8,573 nucleotides of DNA from Peptoniphilus_A harei_B (GTDB lineage Bacteria; Bacillota; Clostridia; Tissierellales; Peptoniphilaceae), in the NCBI GenBank assembly GCA_032560695.1, contig JAWGHR010000020.1, positions 1 to 8,573 of the forward strand, read 5' to 3'. The position numbers and the translations under genes were made by a program. Positions 1 to 4,912 of the stretch are shown here, piece by piece (position 1 is the first letter of the stretch; every line of letters starts with the position of its first letter). Under the pieces are notes generated by a model. That model had not been told where the DNA came from, ran no database searches, and saw nothing but the letters and a program-made list of their open reading frames with translations.

Positions 1-1
1 A

Positions 2-373
2 ACCAAAGGAGAGATCGGATCGATGCTCTCTAGTTATCTTGTTTCAAGAGAAAGGATGGGATTGACGAGAATGCCGCCGATCCATTCAACGTATTCGCTC
101 TTAGACCAAGATATACCAGAAATCAAACACTCTAGCTTTGTTCAAGAAAATCAGCAGTTCAAACAAGAGTTTCTTTACTTTCACCACTTGTTTTCTTTGG
201 GTCTGACGGCCATTAGCCATCCATATAAACCAGAAATCACCGATCGGAGTTGTGTCAGCAACACGGTTTCTGAAGGAGCGGTGGTGGTGGCTGGAGCGAC
301 TGAAGGAACAAGCATTTCACTCGAATTTAGACATAAAAAAACGCTAAAAGCCTTGATAAATCTAGGTTTTTAG
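2..373 (+). CDS. C-terminal part of an unrecognised protein (left end open)
   Basis: The frame is open from the window edge, so the visible 123 or so residues are probably the end of a longer protein; an ATG at position 23 is the first internal start but has no clear ribosome site. I do not recognise the family. There are no cysteine clusters or membrane segments. The last part alternates hydrophobic and polar residues (EGAVVVAGATEGTSISLEF), as in a beta-sandwich end, and finishes with L-E-F-R-H-K-K. The same tail, L-E-F-K-H-K, recurs in the gene remnant near 2180. After H-K-K the frame runs on through the hairpin at 342-375 and stops within it, so the original stop may have been lost. GC content is visibly higher than in the central genes. 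A chance ORF is possible, but no minus-strand frame stays open here and the repeated tail favours real coding. Confidence 0.45.
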   Translation, partial: TKGEIGSMLSSYLVSRERMGLTRMPPIHSTYSLLDQDIPEIKHSSFVQENQQFKQEFLYFHHLFSLGLTAISHPYKPEITDRSCVSNTVSEGAVVVAGATEGTSISLEFRHKKTLKALINLGF

Positions 374-375
374 CG
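335..375 (-). terminator. Rho-independent terminator for the leftward antisense RNA
   Basis: The arms 342-353 and 364-375 pair over 12 positions with one G-U pair, around a 10-nt loop. Read on the minus strand the stem is followed at once by seven Ts (complement of 335-341). On the plus strand it is followed by TGGGG, so it serves leftward transcripts. It lies where an antisense RNA from the minus promoter at 567-595 would need to end. Confidence 0.75.
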
Positions 376-382
376 TGGGGTA

Positions 383-391
383 TGGTATAAT
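383..391 (+). promoter_or_regulatory. Extended -10 promoter of the holin-like toxin
   Basis: The sequence TGGTATAAT is a perfect -10 (386-391) with the TGn extension. No good -35 lies at the right distance, which is usual for extended -10 promoters. A transcript would begin near 398 and give a leader of about 48 nt before the toxin start at 446. Confidence 0.6.
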
Positions 392-445
392 ATAAGTACA
401 GTAAAGTTTGTGACGGTGGCTATCTTTTGAAAGGTGGTGATGCTT

Positions 446-544
446 ATGAAAGTAAGTGTTCACTCTTTAGAAAGGAGAAGCCTTTTGTCTGTAGCTGAAG
501 CATTAGGGCTAATGATTAGTTTCGGTTCTTTAATCGCAAGTTGA
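446..544 (+). pseudogene. Holin-like type I toxin, C-terminally shortened
   Basis: This 32-residue ORF begins M-K-V-S and contains E-R-R-S-L-L-S-V-A-E-A-L followed by GLMISFGSLIAS, then stops. From memory of the family (putative holin-like toxins, PF16935, frequent in Enterococcus), the stretch matches the N-terminal two thirds of proteins of about 45 residues that continue with more hydrophobic residues and a lysine-rich tail. Those proteins insert in the membrane of their own cell. Here the tail is absent: TGA follows I-A-S, and no forward frame after it restores a lysine-rich end. An internal deletion is therefore likely and toxicity doubtful. Two starts are possible: ATG 446 with AAGGTGG 8 nt upstream, or TTG 485 with AGGAG 7 nt upstream, giving 19 residues. 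A minus-strand antisense RNA promoter lies just downstream. Confidence 0.65.
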
Positions 545-566
545 CGCAACTCCTCTTTACATAGTA

Positions 567-595
567 AGTATAGCAAGATTTCGGTGTAATATCAA
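567..595 (-). promoter_or_regulatory. Strong minus-strand promoter of the antisense RNA
   Basis: On the minus strand TTGATA (595-590), a 17-nt spacer and TATACT (572-567) form a near-consensus sigma-70/SigA promoter, and TGC before the -10 adds a TGn extension. It points back across the toxin ORF. A much stronger antisense than toxin promoter is typical of type I antitoxins. Confidence 0.75.
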
Positions 596-614
596 CTGTT
601 TGCTCCACAGTGAG

Positions 615-625
615 AGGTTTTTAGC
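615..625 (+). repeat. Second copy of the 11-bp repeat AGGTTTTTAGC
   Basis: The same 11 bases occur at 364-374, inside the antisense terminator stem. This downstream copy would lie in the 3' part of a long toxin mRNA. The pair brackets the locus as direct repeats, recalling the repeats that let toxin and antitoxin RNAs of the Fst type contact each other at two places. Confidence 0.5.
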
Positions 626-692
626 ACGTCTTTTTCGGATAAAATAATTGAATATACAACCAAGTCTCCAACACTTAATAAAGTGCTACCTT

Positions 693-953
693 TTACTGAT
701 TTTTCTTATCTATTTCTTTAGCAAGCTGTTTTTGATTCTCGCTAAAATAGTTGTATGTTTCTAAGTTTTCTCCTGTGATGTCAATAACTGCAGCACCTCT
801 CATGCAACTACCGCTCATACCAGTGTCAACCATGCTATGCCAGCCTTTTTGAGGATCTTTTCCTGCTTGCCGTAGTTCAAAATTCTTTTTTCTTTGAAGG
901 TGTTTTTTTTGTTCTTTTTTCGCATTAGATTTTTCTTTAAATTTTGAAAACAT
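693..953 (-). CDS. Small unknown protein with basic N-terminus
   Basis: The 86-residue product starts M-F-S-K-F-K-E-K with about 25 strongly basic residues. A more conserved-looking part follows, with G-W-H-S-M-V-D-T-G-M-S-G-S-C-M-R-G, and the end is polar. I do not recognise it. No signal peptide or membrane segment is visible. The ATG at 953 lies 10 nt after GGAGG; a TTG at 959 lies 4 nt after it, so ATG is preferred. A TATAAT just upstream of the ribosome site (978-973) is a possible -10, without a good -35. The gene stands alone on the minus strand. A 5-bp hairpin at 672-685 follows its stop, but it has no T run and is a poor terminator. The ribosome site and charged composition support real coding. 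Confidence 0.6.
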   Translation of the reverse strand: MFSKFKEKSNAKKEQKKHLQRKKNFELRQAGKDPQKGWHSMVDTGMSGSCMRGAAVIDITGENLETYNYFSENQKQLAKEIDKKNQ

Positions 954-1088
954 AATCAATCTACCTCCGTCATTATAATATGGTAAAATTCATTTCATCA
1001 TATACTGAGTTAATTCCTTAGTAAGAATAGTTGATAGTGAAGCTTCTTTATAGAATACATTATACCAGTTTTTAGTTTTAAAATCATG

Positions 1089-1135
1089 TTGATGATATTA
1101 TAATACAATCAAATGGTAAAAAAACATATCATCAA
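1089..1135. repeat. 10-bp perfect inverted repeat in an AT-rich spacer
   Basis: TTGATGATAT (1089-1098) is repeated in inverse at 1126-1135, separated by 27 nt. A perfect TATAAT (1099-1104) sits just inside the left arm; its -35 would be poor (TTTTAA). The spacer 954-1243 holds no convincing gene. The repeat could be an operator around the promoter of the gene at 1244, or an mRNA stem-loop. In the same spacer TTAGTAAGAAT occurs twice (1018-1028 and 1188-1198). Confidence 0.4.
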
Positions 1136-1243
1136 TACAAGTATTTTATATCAATTGTAGAATCAAATCAGGATAACAGCTTTTCCTTTAGTAAGAATGA
1201 TCAATTAGAGGATTGATGAATAATTGAAAGGTGACTTAGAAGG

Positions 1244-1489
1244 ATGACTGAAGAAAGAAAATGCTACGGTGGACAATGGAAAGTACCAATAACGCCCTAC
1301 AATCGCCGTTTATACTGGCCACCTAGCTGGATCGAATGTGATTGTGGTGAGTTAGCCAAACAAGTTTATGTTAAAAAAGGTGATTTTTTCTATCCAAATG
1401 GTCATTATTTATGTAAAACGTGTCAACGGGAGTATCGGAAGGTCGATGGAAGAGATCAATTTATCCTGATCAAACCAAATGAAGAATGA
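1244..1489 (+). CDS. Small protein with a zinc-ribbon-like cysteine pattern
   Basis: The product has 81 residues and is unrecognised. It begins with a Tyr/Trp/Pro-rich part (Y-G-G-Q-W-K and R-R-L-Y-W-P-P-S-W). C-D-C (C32, C34) and C-K-T-C (C57, C60) then form two cysteine knuckles 22 residues apart, as in zinc ribbons, and C7 is extra. Metal binding is inferred from the pattern; no DNA-binding or enzymatic residues can be named. The ATG at 1244 follows AAAGGTGA (1227-1234) by 9 nt, a good ribosome site. A weak promoter may lie at 1099-1104. The next gene downstream is 180 nt away, so it appears to be transcribed alone. Small proteins of this kind are common in phage and plasmid DNA. Confidence 0.65.
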   Translation: MTEERKCYGGQWKVPITPYNRRLYWPPSWIECDCGELAKQVYVKKGDFFYPNGHYLCKTCQREYRKVDGRDQFILIKPNEE

Positions 1490-1593
1490 TGTAGGTGTTA
1501 AACTAATTTCTATTGATGATAGAAGAGAAAAGGTTTGGATAGTGATAGCTTTTAACCAGAGTTCTAATTATTTTTAATCAATGCAATTGTTTT

Positions 1594-1612
1594 TATAATA
1601 ATATACGTATAT
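1594..1612 (+). promoter_or_regulatory. Possible promoter with palindromic operator of the BlaI-like gene
   Basis: TATAAT at 1594-1599 is a perfect -10 with a poor -35. Directly after it, where transcription would begin, ATATACGTATAT (1601-1612) is a perfect 12-bp palindrome. BlaI/MecI repressors are dimers that bind dyads and often repress their own gene, so this is a candidate site. A second dyad, ATTTGA / TCAAAT (1617-1639), lies between it and the start. Assignment is inference, since AT-rich palindromes also arise by chance. Confidence 0.35.
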
Positions 1613-1670
1613 CCAAATTTGATCTTTAAAAATTCAAATAATATTTACTGAAAAGAGAAGGTGATTCAAT

Positions 1671-2036
1671 ATGCTAGAACTAAACAAATCCGAATACCAA
1701 ATTCTTTATTATTTTTATGAATTCAATCAACCTTTAACAAAACATGAGTTGCTAGAAAGAATACCTGATTTAAATAAAAATACTGCTGCAGTTGTGATAA
1801 AAAGATTATTAGACAAAGGATATTTGGAAGTGGGAGAAATAAAATATTCTAACACTGTTTTAGCAAGGGCGTATAGACCTTGTCTACCATTCATAGAATT
1901 TTTTAAAGATGAGTACGGAGAATTTGCTGTTGAAAAGTTAGTCAAATATGCAATAAGTTCTTTAGAAGATAAAGAAAAACTAACGTATTTATCAAATCTA
2001 ATAGCTGAGAAAAAAAGTTTACACACAATTGAATAG
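1671..2036 (+). CDS. BlaI/MecI/CopY-family transcriptional regulator
   Basis: The 121-residue length is typical of this family (PF03965). Residues 4-70 read as a winged helix: L-N-K-S-E-Y-Q-I-L, a middle helix K-H-E-L-L-E-R, a recognition helix N-K-N-T-A-A-V-V-I-K-R-L, then L-L-D-K-G-Y-L and a wing. The C-terminal half, with F-F-K-D-E-Y-G-E-F-A-V-E-K-L, matches the helical dimerisation part; in BlaI and MecI the protease-cleaved site lies between the halves. No BlaR-type sensor protease, beta-lactamase or copper ATPase gene is present, so the inducer is unknown. The ribosome site AGAAGGTGA ends 6 nt before ATG. Its promoter region carries palindromes that may be its operator. Possible targets are its own gene and the secreted-protein operon downstream, but nothing in the sequence proves this. 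Confidence 0.75.
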   Translation: MLELNKSEYQILYYFYEFNQPLTKHELLERIPDLNKNTAAVVIKRLLDKGYLEVGEIKYSNTVLARAYRPCLPFIEFFKDEYGEFAVEKLVKYAISSLEDKEKLTYLSNLIAEKKSLHTIE

Positions 2037-2046
2037 TGTGTTTATT

Positions 2047-2266
2047 AATGGAGACACTGGAACAACATCCGTACAGAAAATAGTGAGTAAAATGCGAACG
2101 TTATCTTTTTTTTCGAATCGACCAATCTGCAATAATTTGGTTATTTAGCGGACCGACGATCCATGATTTAAAGCTGGAATTTAAACATAAAAATAGATTT
2201 GCTTACAAAATAAAGAGAGCTAGAATTTTTTCTAACTCTCTTTATTTTGATCAATTTAAGATTTAA
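2047..2266 (+). pseudogene. Remnant of a gene tail related to the ORF at 2-373
   Basis: One open frame reads N-G-D-T-G-T-T-S-V-Q-K-I-V-S-K-M-R-T-L-S from 2047 into a run of eight Ts (2106-2113). Beyond the run another frame continues R-I-D-Q-S-A-I-I-W-L-F-S-G-P-T-I-H-D-L, then K-L-E-F-K-H-K-N. This fits one reading frame broken at the T run. The tail L-E-F-K-H-K repeats the end of the first ORF: 18 of 20 bases match between the two sites. CATAAAAATAG at 2189-2199 would give H-K-K-stop if one A were restored, so the natural stop seems lost by a single-base deletion. The tail (2114-2197) is the better supported part; the first half could be unrelated. The family is unknown. Confidence 0.4.
2206..2249. 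terminator. Strong bidirectional rho-independent terminator
   Basis: The arms 2206-2219 and 2236-2249 are perfectly complementary over 14 bp (CAAAATAAAGAGAG). After one mismatch the stem continues 5 bp (TAGAA / TTCTA) around a T loop. A- and T-rich outer arms let it work both ways. It sits between the plus-strand regulator region and the minus-strand lipoprotein gene. Between it and that gene only an 8-bp inverted repeat (2384-2391 / 2420-2427) is visible. Confidence 0.85.
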
Positions 2267-2428
2267 GCCTTTCGGAAGATATGTGCTTTATAAGAGAATG
2301 GGACAGTAGCTTAAAATTTTCTATACCTATGAAATATTTTCATTTCATAATCTGATTACGAGAGTTTTGTATGTGTTACAAATTTAATATCTGATCTCAT
2401 AAATTATGTTAGTAAGGAAGATATTAAT

Positions 2429-3004
2429 CTATTTAACTTCTATAGATTGTTCGTAAAAGTCTGAATCACTATCTAAATACTTATCTATATTATCCAAATC
2501 ATTTTTTATTTCAGTAATAACGTTCTGATCATTACTCATTACGAAAACACCCAACTTATTTTTTTCTTCAGAGGTATAGGGTATGAATTCAACATATTTT
2601 TGATCAGCTGTAAAAGTACTGGTATCAGATAATTCTTCACTACCAGAAACAGATAATGAGACTTCAAATTTATTGTTTTGAGAGGTAAAAATTAATTCTA
2701 ATTCTCTACTTTGGGAGTCATTTACAAATTCCGAATTAACTATTTCCGTTGCTTCTTCAGTTTTTATATTAGTAGACACAATATGAACTGATTGCCCTTC
2801 TTTTTGCTCTACTTTAAAATTGGTGTTATTGCCTTCAGTTCTCACAATGTCAACTGTATCTCCTGTAAGGTTAGTAGCGGAATCACTTGTAACACTTACT
2901 TCGATGCTGGAACTAGTAGTTCCGTTGTCGTTATTTTCGGAAGTACATCCCCCTATAACCACAAGTGCTAGTAAAGTTAAAATACTCAAACTAGTTTTTT
3001 TCAT
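2429..3004 (-). CDS. Lipoprotein of unknown function
   Basis: The 191-residue product begins M-K-K-T with a hydrophobic stretch (6-17) and the lipobox V-I-G-G-C, so Lgt would lipidate C20 and signal peptidase II would cut before it, tethering the protein outside the membrane. A Ser/Thr/Asn-rich linker (21-50) follows. The remainder alternates short polar and hydrophobic stretches, suggesting beta strands, and the end is acidic. I do not recognise the domain. ATG follows GAGGAGGGA by about 6 nt, an excellent ribosome site, and a promoter is visible at 3048-3077. The gene is transcribed away from the secreted-protein operon with about 220 nt between starts, so the units may be co-regulated. A role as receptor, immunity or anchoring partner for those proteins is conceivable but unproven. 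Confidence 0.8.
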   Translation of the reverse strand: MKKTSLSILTLLALVVIGGCTSENNDNGTTSSSIEVSVTSDSATNLTGDTVDIVRTEGNNTNFKVEQKEGQSVHIVSTNIKTEEATEIVNSEFVNDSQSRELELIFTSQNNKFEVSLSVSGSEELSDTSTFTADQKYVEFIPYTSEEKNKLGVFVMSNDQNVITEIKNDLDNIDKYLDSDSDFYEQSIEVK

Positions 3005-3047
3005 TATAATTCCCTCCTCATTTTACAATATAAATCTTATTTATCTC

Positions 3048-3077
3048 ATTATATATGATGGAATTCCAATTATGCAA
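3048..3077 (-). promoter_or_regulatory. Promoter of the lipoprotein gene
   Basis: On the minus strand TTGCAT (3077-3072), an 18-nt spacer and TATAAT (3053-3048) precede the gene, giving a leader of roughly 35-40 nt with the ribosome site. The -10 is perfect and the -35 keeps only TTG. Confidence 0.55.
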
Positions 3078-3123
3078 ACAAATGAATTTTAAAGGTTTAA
3101 TAAAAATAATAAAAGAGATAACT

Positions 3124-3144
3124 AATAATAAGCGCCGTATTATT
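3124..3144. promoter_or_regulatory. Inverted repeat against the -35 of the secreted-protein operon
   Basis: AATAATA (3124-3130) and TATTATT (3138-3144) are perfect inverse copies around the GC-rich spacer AGCGCCG. The repeat ends two bases before the -35 at 3147, and it lies between two divergent promoters. This is a usual place for an operator. The binding protein is unknown; the BlaI-like regulator at 1671 is one candidate. Confidence 0.4.
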
Positions 3145-3146
3145 TA

Positions 3147-3175
3147 TTTACCGCAAAGGGAAAATGATGTATAAT
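3147..3175 (+). promoter_or_regulatory. Promoter of the secreted-protein operon
   Basis: TTTACC (3147-3152), a 17-nt spacer and TATAAT (3170-3175) make a good SigA promoter. Transcription would begin near 3182, giving a leader of about 43 nt before the ATG at 3225. Confidence 0.65.
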
Positions 3176-3224
3176 GGGTTAAGGCTAAATTAAATTAGTC
3201 TAATAAAATTATTTGGAGGTTATC

Positions 3225-3872
3225 ATGAAGAAAATTGTTCTTGCGTTATCCGTATTTGTTGGTAGTGTATTTTTGTTGTCAGATAAAGTTTCAGCTAGTC
3301 AAATTGAGAACCCTCACGAAATAAATTTTTCAGTTCAAAATATTGATACTGGGGAATATGAAAATGAAAATGTTGAGATACTGACTAATAAAACGTATGA
3401 AGTACCTTCTTTAAGATCAAGTATGATAACTTATGGTAATTCTAGCGAAGAAAAAAGCTACGTTTCTGAATTTGAGATTGAGTTTACTCCTGAAGATGAA
3501 AATGACAGCAATACGATCAAGCCATTTGCTAGTAATGATAATGAAACAAATTCAACCGGAGCCGTGAAAGTACTTGCAAGAATTACTTATACAAAATCTG
3601 GAGATAACATTAAAGTAACTAGCGCTTCTTCCAGGTTTACATTGACCAGCTCCTTCGCCAGTGTTTCAAGTAGAAACTTGAAAGTTCAACAGGGGTTTAC
3701 CAATGCCCTAGAAAAAACGCCTACTTCTAATTCATTAACCACGTATAATACTGGATGGGGATATGTTTACAATTATGGTGGAGCAGCTACTGCAAAAACT
3801 ACGGTATCAGGAACAGTAACAATGTCTGGAATGGCTAGCTATAGAGTGTCCGCAACAGCCTCTAGATTATAA
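3225..3872 (+). CDS. Secreted protein, first of a paralogous pair
   Basis: The 215-residue product has a classical signal peptide: M-K-K, a hydrophobic core (4-18) and a likely signal peptidase I cut after V-S-A (24). The mature part starts polar and acidic, with F-E-I-E-F-T-P-E-D-E. A segment with S-G-D-N-I-K-V follows, then a conserved C-terminal block PTSNSLTTYNTGWGYV from residue 166. The following gene repeats this layout in the same order. There is no LPXTG, WxL, lipobox or membrane anchor, so it should be released or loosely bound. No catalytic residues can be picked out. The start is ATG 3225, 5 nt after GGAGG; the in-frame TTG at 3213 overlaps that ribosome site and is rejected. It is the first gene of an operon with its own promoter. 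I do not recognise the family. Confidence 0.8.
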   Translation: MKKIVLALSVFVGSVFLLSDKVSASQIENPHEINFSVQNIDTGEYENENVEILTNKTYEVPSLRSSMITYGNSSEEKSYVSEFEIEFTPEDENDSNTIKPFASNDNETNSTGAVKVLARITYTKSGDNIKVTSASSRFTLTSSFASVSSRNLKVQQGFTNALEKTPTSNSLTTYNTGWGYVYNYGGAATAKTTVSGTVTMSGMASYRVSATASRL

Positions 3873-3887
3873 AAAAGGAGAACTCAA

Positions 3888-4529
3888 ATGAAAAAAATAC
3901 TTATAACTCTAATCGGATTTGTTTCATTGACGATATTGTTTGGAAATACTTTACAGGCTAAAGCCGATTCTCTAGCATCTATTCCTACAGTTGAGGCAAA
4001 GATTACTTCCGCTGAAGGTGTTGTCGGAGAAGGAAGTACACAAACAAAAGTTATCGAACATAAGGAATTAGCTTATTTAAGTAAATTTTCTACGGTTCCT
4101 GCATTAGAAGAAAAAAAGTATGAGACTACTATAGAAGTCGAATACTACTTTACCCCTGAGGAATCTGGTAGTACTAGTATTTCTCCATTATCTACTAATA
4201 CCGGTTCAGCTAATAATGGTATTGCGAAATCGAGTATAACGTTGACCTATTGGATTTCTGGTAATACTATAAAGGTAGAAAAATGTCATGGATCTTGGAG
4301 CAAAGCTTCTACCTCATCAATCATCGTCTCCGATCGTTATGTAACGTATAGAGGACCAAATGCTCAACAGACTGCATGGAAATATCCTACCAGCAATACC
4401 TTCTCTTATAATACTGGATGGGGATATGCTTCCCAAAATACAGCTGGAAATGGACGTGCATACATGTCTGCTTATACCAGTATTAGTGGTATGGGAAGAT
4501 TATTCTTGGAAGCGGCACTAAATCTGTAA
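3888..4529 (+). CDS. Secreted protein, second of the paralogous pair
   Basis: The 213-residue product has a signal peptide (hydrophobic 4-19, cut after A-K-A at 26). It shares three blocks with the preceding protein: acidic Y-F-T-P-E-E, then S-G-N-T-I-K-V, then PTSNTFSYNTGWGY from residue 167. Between the last two lies a W-S-K-A-S-T-S-S-I-I-V-S-D-R-Y-V-T-Y segment that looks like beta strands. The rest has diverged, and the single C in E-K-C-H cannot form an internal disulphide. The pair shares 22 identical bases (3744-3765 and 4407-4428), which points to duplication. The start follows AAGGAG by 8 nt and only 15 nt separate the genes, so they are co-transcribed. Function is unknown; a two-component secreted factor is one reading, two diverged copies with separate roles another. 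Confidence 0.8.
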   Translation: MKKILITLIGFVSLTILFGNTLQAKADSLASIPTVEAKITSAEGVVGEGSTQTKVIEHKELAYLSKFSTVPALEEKKYETTIEVEYYFTPEESGSTSISPLSTNTGSANNGIAKSSITLTYWISGNTIKVEKCHGSWSKASTSSIIVSDRYVTYRGPNAQQTAWKYPTSNTFSYNTGWGYASQNTAGNGRAYMSAYTSISGMGRLFLEAALNL

Positions 4530-4564
4530 TTGCTTGAAAAATATTTGATTATAATAATAAATAT

Positions 4565-4594
4565 CCCTCGTCAGATCAAAATTATTGGCGGGGG
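4565..4594 (+). terminator. GC-rich hairpin after the secreted-protein operon, weak terminator
   Basis: CCCTCGTC (4565-4572) pairs with GGCGGGGG (4587-4594) over 8 positions including two G-U pairs. It lies 35 nt after the operon stop but has no T run, so it may be a processing or stabilising hairpin rather than a terminator. TTGGCGGGGG in its right arm (4585-4594) recurs at 6705-6714. Confidence 0.35.
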
Positions 4595-4682
4595 AATGTG
4601 TATTCCTGGATACACTTATAAATTATAAAAATTGTTGAGCAAATTAAAAATCTAGTAACAGAATATCTATGATGAAATTGCG

Positions 4683-4725
4683 AAAAAGAGCGTTCAGGAA
4701 ATGACTTATTTCTGGACACTCTTTT
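4683..4725 (+). terminator. Rho-independent terminator of the secreted-protein operon
   Basis: AAAAAGAG at the left pairs with CTCTTTT at the right, and the inner part (around 4693-4714) continues with a bulge and a few mismatches to ATTT / AAAT near the loop. The right arm ends in TTTTATTTA. The left A run would allow it to work in reverse as well. It isolates the operon from the recombinase that follows. Confidence 0.65.
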
Positions 4726-4835
4726 ATTTAGATCAATTGCTATGAAAAATTATTCTATATCTTGTACTGAAAGCCAGAACAAAATCTATATTCTGGTAAG
4801 AATAGAAGGCGATTTATTTTAAAAAAATTCATTTA

Positions 4836-4912
4836 AGGGTCAGAAACTTAAAAGTTTTTGACCCTTTCACACTGGCTTGATATACTTGACTTTGACAGGT
4901 GTCAGAAACTTA
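4836..4912. repeat. res-like recombinase site: 30-bp palindrome plus an extra half-site
   Basis: AGGGTCAGAAACTT (4836-4849) and AAGTTTTTGACCCT (4852-4865) are inverse copies with one mismatch around AA. GTCAGAAACTTA recurs in direct orientation at 4901-4912, immediately before the recombinase reading frame. Serine resolvases bind dimer sites made of about 12-bp inverted half-sites, several of which cluster just upstream of their own gene, so this is probably the res site or its regulatory part. Full res sites usually have three dimer sites; I see one clear dyad and one lone half-site. Confidence 0.6.
4858..4886 (+). promoter_or_regulatory. Promoter of the serine recombinase, overlapping its binding palindrome
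   Basis: TTGACC (4858-4863), a 17-nt spacer and TATACT (4881-4886), with TGA before the -10 as an extension, form a strong promoter. The -35 lies inside the right arm of the palindrome at 4836-4865. Recombinase bound there would exclude RNA polymerase, the usual autorepression of resolvases. Transcription would begin near 4893. Confidence 0.75.

Larger units (their letters stand above)
335..560 (-). ncRNA. Antisense RNA, probable type I antitoxin
   Basis: A strong minus-strand promoter (-35 at 595-590, -10 at 572-567) would start transcription near 560. The only good leftward terminator is at 335-375, so the RNA is about 225 nt. It would cover the whole toxin ORF at 446-544, its ribosome site and the toxin promoter, and no ORF of its own is evident. 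In type I systems such as Fst/RNAII and TxpA/RatA, such an RNA pairs with toxin mRNA and blocks translation or triggers decay. The minus-strand copy of the 11-base AGGTTTTTAGC in its terminator arm could also pair with a second copy in the toxin mRNA at 615-625. Both ends are predicted from motifs only. Confidence 0.65.

Noticed and set aside
672..685. Small hairpin CACTT-AATA-AAGTG as terminator of the 693-953 gene
   Set aside because: Only 5 bp and no T run on the minus strand.
1727..2026. Minus-strand ORF of 99 codons opposite the BlaI-like gene
   Set aside because: No ribosome site and the plus-strand frame has clear family features; it is a shadow.
2820..3092. Plus-strand ORF opposite the lipoprotein start and its promoter
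   Set aside because: It begins within the opposite gene, has no ribosome site, and crosses the divergent promoter region.
4858..4911. Recombinase start at TTG 4858
   Set aside because: This TTG is the -35 box itself and lies upstream of the predicted transcript start.
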